The notes under the pieces are model-generated. The model did no database searches. It worked only from the letters and a program-made list of their open reading frames with translations, and was not told where the DNA came from. The position numbers and the translations under genes were made by a program. A DNA stretch of 64,000 nt from Gammaproteobacteria bacterium (GTDB taxonomy: Bacteria; Pseudomonadota; Gammaproteobacteria; Enterobacterales; Alteromonadaceae), in contig JAFLDV010000003.1 in assembly GCA_017302255.1 (NCBI GenBank), positions 62,001 through 126,000 of the forward strand, in the 5' to 3' direction. Positions 34,836 to 45,539 of this stretch are shown piece after piece. Position 1 is the first letter of the stretch; the number at the start of each line of letters is the position of its first letter.

Positions 34836-36203
34836 ATGCTTGAGGTCAGAATCAGTCGTTGGGCTGAACTGGATGAAAGTGGCAAAAAACGGGTGTTGTC
34901 ACGACCCAATTTAAAAAATTCCGCTGATTTGCCTGAGCAAGTCGGCACCATTATTAAAGCTGTTCGCAACACCGGCGACAAAGCTTTACGGTTTTATAGT
35001 CAAAAATTCGACAACGTCGATAGCAACGACATCGTGTTGACGGATGCACAGCAACAGCAACTACTGTTGAAACTTAGCGAAGAGCGGCGCAAGGCCATTG
35101 ATTTGGCTTACCAGAACATCCGGAAATTTCATGCGGCACAATTGCCAAAAGATATTTCGGTAGAGACAACGCCAGGTGTGGTTTGTGAATTAAAACACGC
35201 GCCTTTGGAAGCTGTGGGTTTATATATTCCTGGCGGTAGTGCGCCACTGCCATCAACAGTGTTGATGCTGGGTGTGCCTGCACAACTTGCGGGCTGTCGA
35301 CGTGTGGTGTTAGTTACGCCACCTGGTCAGCCATTGGCAGGAGATATTGCGCCAGAAATTATTTATGCCGCTCAGCTTTGTGGCATCCGCGAAATCTATA
35401 CCGTTGGCGGCGCACAAGCAATTGCAGCATTAGCTTATGGCACCGATACCATCGCCAAAGTCGACAAGATTTATGGACCTGGTAATCGCTACGTAACCGA
35501 AGCCAAGCAGCAAGTGAGTCGAGATCCGATGGCTGCGGCCATTGATATGCCGGCAGGTCCTTCAGAAGTACTAGTGATTGCAGATGAAACTGCGACCGCG
35601 TCTTTTGTCGCAGCTGACTTACTGTCGCAGGCTGAACACGGGGTAGATTCCCAAGTCGTGTTGCTTTCAGATAGTGAAAAACTGCTGAAGTCAGTAGTGG
35701 CCTTAATGGAAGACCAATTATTGGTATTGCCAAGAGCCATTATTGCCAAGAAAGCCATTGACCACAGTCGGTTTATTGTCACCGAGAGCATGGCGCAAGC
35801 AGTTGAAATTTCTAATTTATATGCACCTGAGCATCTAATTCTGCAAACCAAACAAGATGACGCGCTGCTTGGCAAAGTTCGTAATGCCGCCAGTATTTTT
35901 GTCGGACCTTGGACACCAGAATCTGCCGGTGATTATGCCAGTGGTACTAACCACGTATTGCCTACTTATGGCTTTAGTCGGAACCACAGCAGTTTATCGT
36001 TATTAGATTTTTACCGACGTTACACGGTACAAACCGCAACAGCCAAAGGCCTGCAAGCCATAGGTCCAGCGATTGTCACTTTAGCGACAGCCGAAGGCTT
36101 AATGGCCCACGCCAATGCCGTGAAAATTCGTTTGAAAGCCCTAGAAAAACGCCTGCAAGAACAAGAAGAGTTTGCGGCAGTTCCAGATGATTTTAATTTA
36201 TAA
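34836..36203 (+). CDS. hisD: Histidinol dehydrogenase HisD
   Basis: A 455-residue NAD- and zinc-dependent enzyme that makes the last two oxidations from histidinol to histidine. Typical runs are LYIPGGSAPLPSTVLMLGVPAQLAGC, VGGAQAIAALAYGTDTI, KIYGPGNRYVTEAKQQV, DMPAGPSEVLVIAD, LSQAEHGVDSQ and YAPEHLILQ, with SAGDYASGTNHVLPTYG near the end. Zinc ligands (Gln, His, Asp, His) lie in these stretches. It starts 3 bases after hisG, so the two are coupled. Confidence 0.97.
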   Translation: MLEVRISRWAELDESGKKRVLSRPNLKNSADLPEQVGTIIKAVRNTGDKALRFYSQKFDNVDSNDIVLTDAQQQQLLLKLSEERRKAIDLAYQNIRKFHAAQLPKDISVETTPGVVCELKHAPLEAVGLYIPGGSAPLPSTVLMLGVPAQLAGCRRVVLVTPPGQPLAGDIAPEIIYAAQLCGIREIYTVGGAQAIAALAYGTDTIAKVDKIYGPGNRYVTEAKQQVSRDPMAAAIDMPAGPSEVLVIADETATASFVAADLLSQAEHGVDSQVVLLSDSEKLLKSVVALMEDQLLVLPRAIIAKKAIDHSRFIVTESMAQAVEISNLYAPEHLILQTKQDDALLGKVRNAASIFVGPWTPESAGDYASGTNHVLPTYGFSRNHSSLSLLDFYRRYTVQTATAKGLQAIGPAIVTLATAEGLMAHANAVKIRLKALEKRLQEQEEFAAVPDDFNL

Positions 36204-36216
36204 GTAAGGTTGCAAG

Positions 36217-37281
36217 ATGAGTGGTATCAATAATTTAGCGCGTGATTCTGTCAAAGCTATCACGCCCTACGCTTCGGCACGACGCAGTATGAGCGGCGGT
36301 TCTGTTTGGCTTAACGCTAACGAAAATGCTCTGGCAGCCGAATACCACTTACATGGCAACTACAACCGCTATCCAGAATGCCAGCCACCCGCTTTAATCG
36401 GTGCTTATGCCAATTACGCCGGTGTCGACACAACACAGGTGTTGGTTAGTCGCGGTGCAGACGAAGGCATTGAACTACTGATCCGCAGCTTTTGCGAACC
36501 AGGTTTAGATCGCGTGGTAATTTGCCCACCGACCTACGGCATGTACGCAATCAGCGCGCAAAGCAATCAAGTTCAGTGTTCGGTGGTGCCGCTTCTTGCT
36601 GATTTCACTTTAGACGTTGCTGCAATTAAGGCAACTGAGCACACTAAACTGGTGTTCATTTGTAGTCCAAACAATCCAACTGGCGATTTAATCCCGCGAG
36701 AGCAAATTGTCGAAGTGCTGGAATTCTATAAGGAAACAGCCTTGGTCGTTGTGGATGAGGCTTACATAGAGTTCGCCCCAAATGCGACTACAGTGGATTT
36801 GTTAGCGAGTTATCCAAATTTGGTGATCCTGCGCACGCTGTCTAAAGCCTTTGCACTGGCAGGACTGCGCTGCGGCTTCACTATTGCTGCAGCAAACATT
36901 ATTAATGCGTTAAAACAGATGATTGCGCCCTATCCATTGGCTGCGCCAGTCGCGGAAATTGCAGTGCAAGCGCTCTCTAGCCAAGGCCAACAGCGGATGC
37001 TGCAAAGTGTCAGCATTATTAATGCGTTGCGAGATGATTTTATCGAATTCGCTCGCGGCATATCCGCGTTTAAGCAAGTCTACGCCAGTAACGCCAACTA
37101 CGTGTTGTTACAAGTGAACGATGCCGCAGCATGGGTGAATGCAATTGCCAGTGACGGCATTTTAGTGCGCAACCAGTCCAGCCAGCTCGGTTTATCTCAA
37201 GTCATTCGGGTATCAATTGGTAGCCCTGAAGAAATGCAATTACTGAAAACCTCAATTCAACGTTACGCAGGAACTCTTTAA
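36217..37281 (+). CDS. hisC: Histidinol-phosphate aminotransferase HisC
   Basis: A 354-residue PLP-dependent class II aminotransferase that makes histidinol phosphate with glutamate as donor. The N-terminus has [10 protein letters not shown]; then [43 protein letters not shown], and the PLP lysine in [17 protein letters not shown]. The N-terminal lid and C-terminal [11 protein letters not shown] complete the family pattern. It ends one base into hisB (ATG overlap of the stop), consistent with operon coupling. Confidence 0.97.
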   Translation: MSGINNLARDSVKAITPYASARRSMSGGSVWLNANENALAAEYHLHGNYNRYPECQPPALIGAYANYAGVDTTQVLVSRGADEGIELLIRSFCEPGLDRVVICPPTYGMYAISAQSNQVQCSVVPLLADFTLDVAAIKATEHTKLVFICSPNNPTGDLIPREQIVEVLEFYKETALVVVDEAYIEFAPNATTVDLLASYPNLVILRTLSKAFALAGLRCGFTIAAANIINALKQMIAPYPLAAPVAEIAVQALSSQGQQRMLQSVSIINALRDDFIEFARGISAFKQVYASNANYVLLQVNDAAAWVNAIASDGILVRNQSSQLGLSQVIRVSIGSPEEMQLLKTSIQRYAGTL

Positions 37282-38351
37282 TGTCAGGCCAAGCTATTTT
37301 ATTTATTGACCGTGATGGCACTATGGTGGAAGAGCCACCAATTGATAAACAATTGGATTCTTTAGAAAAGTTAGCTTATGAGCCAGGCTTAGTGCCTGCC
37401 TTGTTGCAGTTACAAGCCGCAGGTTTTCGTTTAGTCATGGTGACCAACCAAGATGGCCTAGGTACTTCGAGTTTCCCTCGCGACACTTTTGATGCGCCGC
37501 ATAACAAGATGATGCAACTGCTAACTTCGCAAGGTATTAAGTTTGATGACGTGCTGATTTGCCCGCATTTTGACAGCGACAACTGCAGTTGCCGCAAGCC
37601 TAAACTTGGCTTAGTGAAAGACTATTTGCAGCAAGGTCGCGTCGATTTTACCCGCTCTTACGTGATTGGCGACCGTCTAACAGACGTATTACTTGCTGAA
37701 AACATGGGATTGCCGAGCTTTCGCTATGACCGTGATACCTTAGGCTGGGCCGAAATTACCAAGCAATTATTGGCTAAAGGCCGTAAAGCCACTGTCAAAC
37801 GTACCACTCGCGAAACCGATATTCGTGTGACGGTCGACTTAGATAGCAAAGGTGGCAATCAAATTAGTACTGGCATCGGCTTCTTTGACCACATGCTGGA
37901 TCAAATTGCGACTCATGGTGGTTTCTCGCTGCAGCTTCACTGTGCTGGCGATTTACACATTGATGATCACCACAGCGTTGAAGATGTTGCTTTGGCATTG
38001 GGTCAGGCGCTGCGTCAGGCAATTGGCGACAAACGTGGCATCAACCGTTTTGGTTTTGTGCTGCCGATGGATGAGTGCCGCGCTGAAGCAGTATTAGATT
38101 TATCCGGCCGCCCATTATTGCAATTTTCGGCGGATCTTGGCTCAGGCAAAGTTGGCGAGCTGAATTTAGAAATGGTCGAACACTTCTTTAGAAGTTTAAG
38201 TGACACCATGCTCATGACCCTGCATTTATCAGTAAGCCCTGGCAACAAACATCACATGGTCGAAGGTTTGTTTAAAGTATTTGGTCGCGCCTTAGGTCAA
38301 GCCATCCTTGTCAGCGGCACTAGCCTGCCGAGCTCAAAAGGTGTGTTGTAA
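37281..38351 (+). CDS. hisB: Bifunctional histidinol-phosphatase / imidazoleglycerol-phosphate dehydratase HisB
   Basis: A 356-residue fusion enzyme. The N-terminal HAD phosphatase (about 1-165) has [13 protein letters not shown] with nucleophile and acid Asp, [13 protein letters not shown], a zinc-type [15 protein letters not shown] and [17 protein letters not shown]. The C-terminal dehydratase (about 170-356) has [35 protein letters not shown] and [17 protein letters not shown]-like and [18 protein letters not shown], the manganese-binding His motifs. This fusion is typical of enteric-type gammaproteobacteria. It overlaps the hisC stop and the hisH start. Confidence 0.97.
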   Translation: MSGQAILFIDRDGTMVEEPPIDKQLDSLEKLAYEPGLVPALLQLQAAGFRLVMVTNQDGLGTSSFPRDTFDAPHNKMMQLLTSQGIKFDDVLICPHFDSDNCSCRKPKLGLVKDYLQQGRVDFTRSYVIGDRLTDVLLAENMGLPSFRYDRDTLGWAEITKQLLAKGRKATVKRTTRETDIRVTVDLDSKGGNQISTGIGFFDHMLDQIATHGGFSLQLHCAGDLHIDDHHSVEDVALALGQALRQAIGDKRGINRFGFVLPMDECRAEAVLDLSGRPLLQFSADLGSGKVGELNLEMVEHFFRSLSDTMLMTLHLSVSPGNKHHMVEGLFKVFGRALGQAILVSGTSLPSSKGVL

Positions 38352-39049
38352 TGACCACCAATCAAAGCTTAGCTAAAGGTGATGTGGTCATTGTCGATAC
38401 TGGTTGCGCCAACATCACTTCAGTGTTCTGCGCATTTGAGCGCTTAGGCGCTGATGTCAGTATCAGCGCTGACGTGAATGTTATTCGCGCAGCCAGCAAA
38501 GTAGTGATCCCTGGTGTCGGCACTGCAGTGCAAGCCATGGCCAACATCAATACCAAGGGTTTACTGGCAGTATTGCAACAGCTGACACAACCGACCTTAG
38601 GTATTTGTTTGGGTATGCAACTGATGACCGAACTCAGTTTGGAAAATCCAACGCTGGCAGACTCAGCAAGTAGTCTTTTAGCAAATCACCATACCGATAA
38701 TAACGATGCGGTGGTTCCGTGTTTAGGGGTTATTCCTGGCCAGGTCGAGCCGCTTGCCAGTAATGGTCTGCGTTTGCCGCATATGGGCTGGAACACCTTA
38801 AAGAAAAAGCGGGAACATGCGATTTTGGCTGGCATCAAAGATACCGACTACGTCTATTTTGTGCATAGCTTTGCGGTGAAGCCTTCCAGCCACACACTCG
38901 CATCTTGCGAATATGGTACTGAATTTTCAGCAATTATTGGCAAAGCTAACTTTATTGGTATGCAATTTCATCCTGAGCGCTCAGGCGCTGTTGGTCGGCA
39001 GTTGTTGGCAAACTTTTTAGCCGCAACACCAGAAGAGCTGTGGGTTTAA
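38351..39049 (+). CDS. hisH: Imidazole glycerol phosphate synthase glutaminase subunit HisH
   Basis: A 232-residue class I glutamine amidotransferase that feeds ammonia to HisF. The triad is visible: Cys in LGICLGMQLM, His and Glu in GMQFHPERSG. VIPGVGTAVQAM and LPHMGWN are also typical. It is longer than E. coli HisH (196 aa), owing to about ten extra N-terminal residues and an insertion near residues 100-120 (LANHHTDNNDAVVPC). A gap of 65 bases to hisA is the longest inside the operon. Confidence 0.96.
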   Translation: MTTNQSLAKGDVVIVDTGCANITSVFCAFERLGADVSISADVNVIRAASKVVIPGVGTAVQAMANINTKGLLAVLQQLTQPTLGICLGMQLMTELSLENPTLADSASSLLANHHTDNNDAVVPCLGVIPGQVEPLASNGLRLPHMGWNTLKKKREHAILAGIKDTDYVYFVHSFAVKPSSHTLASCEYGTEFSAIIGKANFIGMQFHPERSGAVGRQLLANFLAATPEELWV

Positions 39050-39114
39050 ACCGCCGCTTTCGACCCAAAATTGTTCAGGATGTTAGCAAGGAACTTTAGC
39101 AAGGATTTACAGAC

Positions 39115-39870
39115 GTGATTATCCCAGCGATTGATTTAATTGACGGTCAAACCGTAAGGCTTTATCAGGGGAGCTACGAGCAAACGACTCGTTACACCCA
39201 GACTCCTTTTGAGTTACGTGATTTATACGCCAGTGCCGGCGCCGGAGTCTTGCATCTTGTCGATTTAAGCGGCGCTAAAGATGCCAGCAAACGCCAGCTT
39301 GGCTTACTAAAAGAATTGATGGCGGCAAGTCCGTTGCCAGTGCAAGTCGGCGGTGGTGTGCGCACTGAGCAAGATGTTATCGACTTTCTAGAGGCTGGAG
39401 CCAGCCGCGTAGTCATCGGCAGTTTGGCCATTCGCGAACCTAAGATTGTGCAACAATGGTTGCAAACGTACGGCGGCGATCGGATTGTTTTAGCCCTTGA
39501 TGTATCGATTAATCAGCAAGGCGAAAAGACCTTACCAAGCCATGGCTGGATCGCCGCATCAAATATTACCCTTGAACAGATCCTCGACGGCAGCGATGGT
39601 GACATTGGTATGCTGCAAGCCGGCGCTAAGCATGTGCTTTGTACCGATATCAGCCGAGATGGCACTTTGCAGGGGCCGAATGTCGAGCTCTACCGAGAAC
39701 TCGCGGCAAAATATCCAAACATTCACTGGCAAGCCAGTGGTGGTGTTGGCAATTTGGCGCACATCGAGAGTTTACGCGGTAGCGGTGTAAAAGGCGTGAT
39801 CTTGGGCCGCGCTTTATTAGAAGGCAAATTTACCATCGCGGAGGCTATCGCATGCTGGCAAAACGGATAA
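39115..39870 (+). CDS. hisA: ProFAR isomerase HisA
   Basis: A 251-residue TIM-barrel isomerase (phosphoribosylformimino-AICAR phosphate isomerase). The N-terminal catalytic Asp is in [69 protein letters not shown] and [11 protein letters not shown] follow, with the two phosphate-binding loops. It begins with GTG at 39115 after AGGATTTACAGAC, and its end overlaps hisF by 19 bases. Confidence 0.96.
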   Translation: MIIPAIDLIDGQTVRLYQGSYEQTTRYTQTPFELRDLYASAGAGVLHLVDLSGAKDASKRQLGLLKELMAASPLPVQVGGGVRTEQDVIDFLEAGASRVVIGSLAIREPKIVQQWLQTYGGDRIVLALDVSINQQGEKTLPSHGWIAASNITLEQILDGSDGDIGMLQAGAKHVLCTDISRDGTLQGPNVELYRELAAKYPNIHWQASGGVGNLAHIESLRGSGVKGVILGRALLEGKFTIAEAIACWQNG

Positions 39871-40625
39871 TTCCTTGTTTAGATGTGCGTGATGGCATGG
39901 TGGTTAAAGGCGTACAGTTTCGCAACCACGAAATCATCGGCGACATAGTACCCCTAGCGCAACGTTATGCCGAGGAAGGTGCTGACGAATTAGTCTTTTA
40001 TGATATCACTGCCTCAGCCGACGGCCGCGTCGTCGATAAAAGCTGGGTTCGCCGTATTGCCGAGGTCATCGACATTCCGTTTTGCGTCGCTGGTGGCATC
40101 AAATCCGTCGAAGATGCAGCCAATATTCTCGCGCTTGGTGCGGATAAGATTTCGGTAAATAGTCCTGCCCTGCAACGCCCAGAGCTTATTAGCGAACTCA
40201 CTCGGGCTTTTGGCCAGCAATGTGTGGTCGTTGGCATCGACAGCTTTTTTGATAAAGCAAGTCAGCAATATCAAGTGTTTCAATTCACTGGCGATGAAAG
40301 CCGCACGCAAAAAACCCGCTGGCTCACGCTTGATTGGGTGGAAGAAGTGCAGCGCCGTGGCGCTGGTGAGATTGTCCTTAATTGCATGAACCAAGATGGT
40401 GTGCGTCAAGGCTATGATTTAGAACAGTTAATGGCTGTACGCAACAGCTGTAAGGTGCCGTTAATCGCCTCAGGTGGCGCTGGTGCTCGTGAACATTTTT
40501 TAGAAGTGTTTCGCCAAGCCGATGTGGACGGTGCTTTAGCTGCCAGCGTGTTCCACAAAGGCATCATCAATATCGGTGAATTAAAACAGTATTTAATCGC
40601 TGAGGCGGTGGAGATCAGACCATGA
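39852..40625 (+). CDS. hisF: Imidazole glycerol phosphate synthase cyclase subunit HisF
   Basis: A 257-residue TIM-barrel cyclase that, with HisH, makes imidazole glycerol phosphate and AICAR. The catalytic Asp pair is in [19 protein letters not shown] and in [56 protein letters not shown] and [11 protein letters not shown] are family marks. It starts within the end of hisA and overlaps hisI by 4 bases. Confidence 0.97.
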   Translation: MLAKRIIPCLDVRDGMVVKGVQFRNHEIIGDIVPLAQRYAEEGADELVFYDITASADGRVVDKSWVRRIAEVIDIPFCVAGGIKSVEDAANILALGADKISVNSPALQRPELISELTRAFGQQCVVVGIDSFFDKASQQYQVFQFTGDESRTQKTRWLTLDWVEEVQRRGAGEIVLNCMNQDGVRQGYDLEQLMAVRNSCKVPLIASGGAGAREHFLEVFRQADVDGALAASVFHKGIINIGELKQYLIAEAVEIRP

Positions 40626-41248
40626 AAATCCTCGATAACGATAACATCGAAGCGCTGAAATGGCCGGAAACAGGTCTACTACCGGTGATTGTGCAGCATG
40701 CAATTTCTGGCAAAGTACTGATGCAGGGCTATGCTAATGCCGAAGCCTTACGGGTCACTTTAAGCTCGAAACAAGTCACGTTTTATAGCCGTAGTAAGCA
40801 ACGGTTATGGACCAAAGGCGAAAGCTCAGGCCATGTGTTGACTCTGCAAAACATGGTCGCCGATTGTGATTTAGATAGCATTTTATTATTGGCATTGCCG
40901 CATGGCCCAACTTGCCATGTCGGCACTGAAACATGCTGGCACGATGAAGCGAGCAACAGTCCGTCTTTGAGTTTTTTAACCGACTTAGAGCAAGTGATTG
41001 CCGATCGCCAAGGTGCAGATCCGAAAAGCAGCTACACCGCGTCGCTTTTTGCCCGAGGGGTCAAACGTATCGCGCAAAAAGTCGGTGAAGAAGGCGTGGA
41101 ATCCGCGTTAGCAGCGATGGCGGGCGATAAAGAAGAGCTGAAAAACGAAGCAGCAGATTTAATTTTCCATTTGCTGGTATTGCTCAGAAGCCAAGATTTA
41201 GCGTTAAACGATGTGATTGATGTGCTCAAAGCCCGTCACGCAAAATAA
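40622..41248 (+). CDS. hisI: Bifunctional phosphoribosyl-AMP cyclohydrolase / phosphoribosyl-ATP pyrophosphatase HisI(E)
   Basis: A 208-residue fusion that carries out steps two and three of the pathway. The N-terminal cyclohydrolase has [55 protein letters not shown] with metal-binding Asp and Cys residues. The C-terminal pyrophosphohydrolase (about 115-208) has [24 protein letters not shown] and [19 protein letters not shown]. Last gene of the operon, followed by a terminator. Confidence 0.96.
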   Translation: MKILDNDNIEALKWPETGLLPVIVQHAISGKVLMQGYANAEALRVTLSSKQVTFYSRSKQRLWTKGESSGHVLTLQNMVADCDLDSILLLALPHGPTCHVGTETCWHDEASNSPSLSFLTDLEQVIADRQGADPKSSYTASLFARGVKRIAQKVGEEGVESALAAMAGDKEELKNEAADLIFHLLVLLRSQDLALNDVIDVLKARHAK

Positions 41249-41271
41249 CTAAAACCGTTTTTTAGCGATAA

Positions 41272-41303
41272 AAAAACAGCTGCAATTGCAGCTGTTTTCT
41301 TTT
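41272..41303 (+). terminator. Rho-independent terminator of the his operon
   Basis: AAAACAGCTGCAA (41273-41285) and TTGCAGCTGTTTT (41286-41298) form a perfect inverted repeat with effectively a tight loop, followed by CTTTT. It lies 25 bases after hisI. Confidence 0.85.
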
Positions 41304-41443
41304 GAACTTCACAGAAATTTTGCGAGATAAAGTGAGAAAAAAGGCCAAGACAAAACTCCTGGCCAAAGGTACTAAATTCTCGCCCGACCTTTAACTAACC
41401 GTTCGATTAGTCGTTTAACTAACTATGCAAAAATCGGCAATCA

Positions 41444-42985
41444 CTAGTTACGGATTAAGTAATCAAAGGCACCAAGTGACGCTGTGGCACCTGAACCCAT
41501 CGCAATGATAATTTGCTTAAATGGGCTGTTAGTAGCATCTCCGGCAGCAAACACGCCTTTCATCGATGTTTGGCCATGGCTATCCACGATGATTTCACCG
41601 CGATTAGTCAATTCCAAAGTGCCACGCAACCATTCAGTATTTGGCACTAAACCGATTTGCACGAAGATCCCTGCCAAAGTCACATGCTTGGCATCTCCTG
41701 TCACGCGGTCGGTATAGTTAATCCCGGTCACTTTGTTGCCATCACCCAAGACTTCAGTACTTTGCGCATTCAAAATGATGTCGATATTGCCCATCGATTG
41801 CGCCTTCTTCACTAGCACAGCATCAGCACGCAGTTTTGAATCAAACTCCAGCACAGTCACGTGCTCAACGATACCTGCCAAGTCAATGGCCGCTTCAATG
41901 CCTGAGTTACCGCCACCAATGACCGCGACACGTTTGCCTTTAAACAATGGGCCATCACAATGTGGACAATAAGCGACTCCCCGACCCCGGTATTCTTTCT
42001 CGCCTGGTACGTTCATTTCGCGCCATCTTGCACCAGTTGATAAAATCACGGTTTTGGCTTTTAACGTCGCGCCGTTGGCCAATTCCACAGCAAAACCATC
42101 GTCTTGGGTCAGTTTCACCGCTTTTTGGTTATTCATGATGTCAACTTCATAGTGACGAACATGCGCTTCCAAATTGGCAACCAGTTTTGGTCCTTCGGTT
42201 TCCTTCACCGAGATGAAGTTTTCAATACCGACAGTATCTGCGACTTGACCACCAAAACGTTCCGCTAATACCCCGGTGTTTAAGCCTTTACGCGCCGCGT
42301 AAATCGCCGCAGACGCACCTGCTGGGCCACCACCGATAACCAATACATCAAATTTCTCTTTGCTGGCTAATGCTTCAGCTTGGCGTGAAGCTGCGCTTGC
42401 ATCCACTTTGTTTAAGATATTGCCAAGCGCAATCGCGCCTTGGGAAAACTGTTCGCCGTTTAAGAAGACCGTTGGTACCGCCATAATGTTGCGGTCGCTG
42501 ACTTCTTGTTGGAACACCGCACCATCAATCATATTGGTGGTGATTTTTGGGTTCACCGCAGCCATCAAATTCAACGCTTGCACCACTTCCGGACAAGTTT
42601 GGCAGCTCAACGACACGTAAATTTCAAAATGTAGCGGCCCTGGCAATGCTGCGATCTGTGCAAGCACTGACGCTTCTTCTTTGATTGGGTGACCACCTGA
42701 GTGCAACAGCGCCAACACTAACGAAGTGAATTCATGGCCCATTGGCACGCCAGCAAAAGTAATTGCTGTGCCTTTACTTTCTGAGTGCACAACCATCGAA
42801 GGCACACGTGTCGGGTTTGGATTGTCTTTAAGCACCACCATCGACGACAAACTGGCGATATCCGCAGCTAAAGCTTTTAACTCTTGGCCTTTTTCGCTGT
42901 TGTCTGTTGCTAATAACAACGCAACTGGCGTTTTTAAGTTCTGTAAGTAACCTTGTAAAGCCGCTTTTAAGTTGTTGTCTAACAT
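41444..42985 (-). CDS. ahpF: Alkyl hydroperoxide reductase subunit F
   Basis: A 513-residue flavoprotein that passes electrons from NADH to AhpC. The N-terminal domain has tandem thioredoxin folds with the redox pair in [12 protein letters not shown] (about residue 130). The FAD domain begins [21 protein letters not shown] (about 215); the second redox pair is in [12 protein letters not shown] (about 345) within the NAD domain ([18 protein letters not shown]). [17 protein letters not shown] closes the FAD site. It is not adjacent to ahpC; a secreted-protein gene and about 1.6 kb intervene, but both promoters share a 28-bp element. Confidence 0.96.
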   Translation of the reverse strand: MLDNNLKAALQGYLQNLKTPVALLLATDNSEKGQELKALAADIASLSSMVVLKDNPNPTRVPSMVVHSESKGTAITFAGVPMGHEFTSLVLALLHSGGHPIKEEASVLAQIAALPGPLHFEIYVSLSCQTCPEVVQALNLMAAVNPKITTNMIDGAVFQQEVSDRNIMAVPTVFLNGEQFSQGAIALGNILNKVDASAASRQAEALASKEKFDVLVIGGGPAGASAAIYAARKGLNTGVLAERFGGQVADTVGIENFISVKETEGPKLVANLEAHVRHYEVDIMNNQKAVKLTQDDGFAVELANGATLKAKTVILSTGARWREMNVPGEKEYRGRGVAYCPHCDGPLFKGKRVAVIGGGNSGIEAAIDLAGIVEHVTVLEFDSKLRADAVLVKKAQSMGNIDIILNAQSTEVLGDGNKVTGINYTDRVTGDAKHVTLAGIFVQIGLVPNTEWLRGTLELTNRGEIIVDSHGQTSMKGVFAAGDATNSPFKQIIIAMGSGATASLGAFDYLIRN

Positions 42986-43094
42986 AGTCGTGCTCCTTAG
43001 AACATGCTGAAATTAATCGGGAACTTATTGTCCCTGCTGAATCAATGAAGTCATAATGCCAGCGTTGGATGAATTTTTAAAACGAATAAAACAA

Positions 43095-43122
43095 ATTCAT
43101 TTAATTCATTAAATCGATTAAA
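43095..43122 (-). promoter_or_regulatory. Shared promoter element upstream of ahpF
   Basis: This 28-base AT-rich sequence, centred on ATCGATTAAA, is identical at 24 of 28 positions to 45326-45353 upstream of ahpC. It lies about 110 bases before the ahpF start. A common regulator such as OxyR would explain it. I cannot match it confidently to the published OxyR consensus by eye. Confidence 0.5.
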
Positions 43123-43240
43123 CATCGAAAGCCTATCCAAAAAACACTTTATTTGTTTAGCGAAAGCTGTTGGTATCAGTTGCGTGCTTTTTAACATTTT
43201 ATTTATAATTCAAGCTCGGAACGAACAAAGGAACTGTGCC

Positions 43241-44434
43241 ATGTTACGCCAAGGCTTTACCCAATCCACAAGTGTTATTCTAGCGCTTATAACAATGTCT
43301 GCTTGGAGCCAAACCAATTTAGAATTGTCACTACCGGAATCTGAAGTCACAACACAAATCGTCATTCAGCCAAACTATGCCGAAGTGCACAAACCAGAAC
43401 AACGCCCTGTGCTTTTGGCATTTTCACCAGATAATCATGCACTTGCATATAGCAGCATCAAACAAATGGCGCCAACGGAGTATGGTGAGTTTTGGGCTAG
43501 TCAGTTGCATCTGCTACCGTTGCTGCCGACGGGGCAAGCAACAACGCTAATCGATGCCGACAGCACCAGTAACTTTGGTTTTTACGGCGCACCGGCCGTT
43601 GAATTGACATGGCCAGATCATAAAATCCATTTCGTTATTTCCAACGGTGATGATTCCGCCACTGAAATTCGCTATTTGGTAAAAGAGCAGCGGTTGGAAA
43701 ATCCTAAAATTGGCGAATACACCATTGACGAACCTTATGGGCCTACCCCACTGCAACAAGCAATTGCCAAGTGTTTTGCCGATTGGCCGCAAAATGTGGT
43801 CGAAACGAGCAATGCAAAATGGTTGCTTGAAGGTGAAAAGGCACTCTATCAATCAAGGCAAGGCAAAAATGGTTCCGACCTCTATTTGCTGAATATCCCA
43901 ACTTGTAAGCGTCAATTGCTTGCACTGCCTACCCAAAGTGCTGAAGGCAGACCACTGGTTAACCGACTGCTCGGTGGTGTAGTGCAAGATGCTCAGCTAC
44001 TGCTGGCTTTAGAAAGCTTCCCTGCCGATGTCGCCAAGAATGCGAAAGTACGTTCCAATACACTGCTTTTGCAAACAAATATTCATACCTTAGGGTCTCC
44101 CAATGCCGAATGGCTAAACTGGAGCTATGGCTTAGGTAATAATTATCAGTTTGAAGTATTATCGCACCAACCAAACAAAGTGCTGTTCCTGATATATCAA
44201 CCTGGTCAGTCGTGCAAAAGCAAACTATTCAGTTTAAGCGAGCGTCAGCTCACCAGCTTTACCGTAGATAACCATAAAATCTGTAATGCGGCGGTCAGTC
44301 GTGACGGACAACTCGCATTAGTGCTGTCTACGAAAAATACTTCAACAAAAGCGAAAACCAGCGAAGCAGAACCGCGAGAGGCCGATCAAATTTGGATCGT
44401 GAAAAAAGGCTTCCTGAATAACATGGTGAACTAA
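43241..44434 (+). CDS. Exported protein of unknown function between ahpF and ahpC
   Basis: A 397-residue protein with a signal peptide (about 1-24, ending AWSQ). The mature part has repeated beta-rich stretches such as RPVLLAFSPDNHALAYSSI, IHFVISNGDDSATEIRYL, WLLEGEKALYQSRQGKNGSDLYLL and AAVSRDGQLALVLST, which resemble TolB- or WD40-like propeller blades. No enzymatic motif is evident. I chose the ATG at 43241 because of AAAGGAA ahead and because it gives a clean signal peptide. It is divergent from ahpF. I do not recognise the family. Confidence 0.7.
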   Translation: MLRQGFTQSTSVILALITMSAWSQTNLELSLPESEVTTQIVIQPNYAEVHKPEQRPVLLAFSPDNHALAYSSIKQMAPTEYGEFWASQLHLLPLLPTGQATTLIDADSTSNFGFYGAPAVELTWPDHKIHFVISNGDDSATEIRYLVKEQRLENPKIGEYTIDEPYGPTPLQQAIAKCFADWPQNVVETSNAKWLLEGEKALYQSRQGKNGSDLYLLNIPTCKRQLLALPTQSAEGRPLVNRLLGGVVQDAQLLLALESFPADVAKNAKVRSNTLLLQTNIHTLGSPNAEWLNWSYGLGNNYQFEVLSHQPNKVLFLIYQPGQSCKSKLFSLSERQLTSFTVDNHKICNAAVSRDGQLALVLSTKNTSTKAKTSEAEPREADQIWIVKKGFLNNMVN

Positions 44435-44520
44435 GCGCGGAAATATAAGCTGAAATAAAAGCTGAAATAAAAAAGGTGTAGCCGTTCAAGGCGGTAAGCA
44501 GTACCAGCGAGTAACACATA

Positions 44521-44548
44521 AAAAAACCCAGCATTTGCTGGGTTTTTA
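44521..44548. terminator. Bidirectional Rho-independent terminator
   Basis: ACCCAGCA pairs with TGCTGGGT over a 2-base loop, with A-runs before and T-runs after. It lies between the convergent exported-protein gene and ahpC and suits both strands. A 12-base tandem duplication (AGCTGAAATAAA twice, about 44449-44472) lies just before it. Confidence 0.85.
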
Positions 44549-44613
44549 TTTACTCATCGAAACACTGGCTGACTTTATGTTCGACAGTGCTGCGATTGCG
44601 AATAATAACTCGC

Positions 44614-45177
44614 TTAGATTTTACCAACTAAGTCTAAAGATGGCGCCAGAGTTTTCTCACCTGGAGTCCATTTAGCTGGGCATACTTCGCCGTCGTGGTT
44701 AGCAACGTATTGAGCCGCTTGAACTTTACGGAACAGTTCAGCAGCTGAACGGCCGATACCTAAGTCGTGGATTTCCGCAACTTTGATCACGCCTTCTGGG
44801 TTGATTACGAAAGTACCACGCAGTGCTAAACCTTCTTCTTCAATCATCACATCGAAGTTACGAGTGATGGTGCCTGTTGGGTCAGCAACCATTGGGTAGT
44901 TGATTTTTTTGATTGTTTCAGAAGCGTCATGCCATGCTTTGTGTGTGAAGTGAGTGTCAGTAGAAACTGAGTAAACTTCAACGCCGATTTCTTGGAATTT
45001 TGGATAGAAATCAGCCAGGTCGCCAAGTTCAGTTGGGCATACGAAAGTGAAGTCAGCTGGGTAGAAACAAACAACAGACCATTTGCCGATCAGGTCAGCA
45101 TCAGATACAGAAACAAATTTGCCCTGATGGAAAGCTTGCGCGTTAAATGGCTTGATTTTGCTGTTGATGATAGACAT
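44614..45177 (-). CDS. ahpC: Alkyl hydroperoxide reductase subunit C (2-Cys peroxiredoxin)
   Basis: A 187-residue peroxiredoxin that reduces H2O2 and organic peroxides. The peroxidatic Cys is in [17 protein letters not shown] (about 47) and the resolving Cys in [16 protein letters not shown] (about 166). [16 protein letters not shown] with the conserved Arg is also present. GGAG lies eight bases before the ATG. It is normally adjacent to ahpF; here the two are separated but share a promoter element. Confidence 0.97.
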   Translation of the reverse strand: MSIINSKIKPFNAQAFHQGKFVSVSDADLIGKWSVVCFYPADFTFVCPTELGDLADFYPKFQEIGVEVYSVSTDTHFTHKAWHDASETIKKINYPMVADPTGTITRNFDVMIEEEGLALRGTFVINPEGVIKVAEIHDLGIGRSAAELFRKVQAAQYVANHDGEVCPAKWTPGEKTLAPSLDLVGKI

Positions 45178-45325
45178 TGGTATTTCTCCATGTTGAGTTA
45201 ATTGTTAGCTACTGTCATTAGTAGCCAAATCGTAAAAACTTTTAACGTTGAAGCTTGCAGCACAAGCTTGAATCGGTGAAAGCATAGTAGCCAAGCAATT
45301 GCTTTGCGTATAACGAAAAAAATGA

Positions 45326-45353
45326 ATTCACTTAATCTATTTAATCGATTAAA
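45326..45353 (-). promoter_or_regulatory. Shared promoter element upstream of ahpC
   Basis: This copy of the ahp element lies about 150 bases before ahpC. It includes a perfect 14-base palindrome TTTAATCGATTAAA, and a second ATCGATTAA occurs exactly 20 bp further away (45344 and 45364), two helical turns. The match to the ahpF copy is 24 of 28. OxyR or another peroxide sensor is the natural candidate. Confidence 0.5.
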
Positions 45354-45539
45354 AACTGCAATTATCGATTAATCATTCCGAATAGTATCGCGATTCCACT
45401 ATCCACTCAAGCCTAAGTACAGCAACTGGCATAAAGTCGGATCACAAACTAAGCTAAATCTGTTAGTAAATGAATAGTATGAAATTTTCGTGATATTTTT
45501 CCCAAAAAATCGACTAGCAGTGAAAAACAAGAGGCGAGC

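Noticed and set aside
34520-34981. 153-residue minus-strand frame across the hisG/hisD junction
   Set aside because: Two well-supported his genes occupy the other strand; the frame has no start signal and no recognisable pattern.
44449-44472. 12-base tandem duplication (AGCTGAAATAAA twice)
   Set aside because: A short simple duplication after a gene end; no sign of a larger repeat array or of function.
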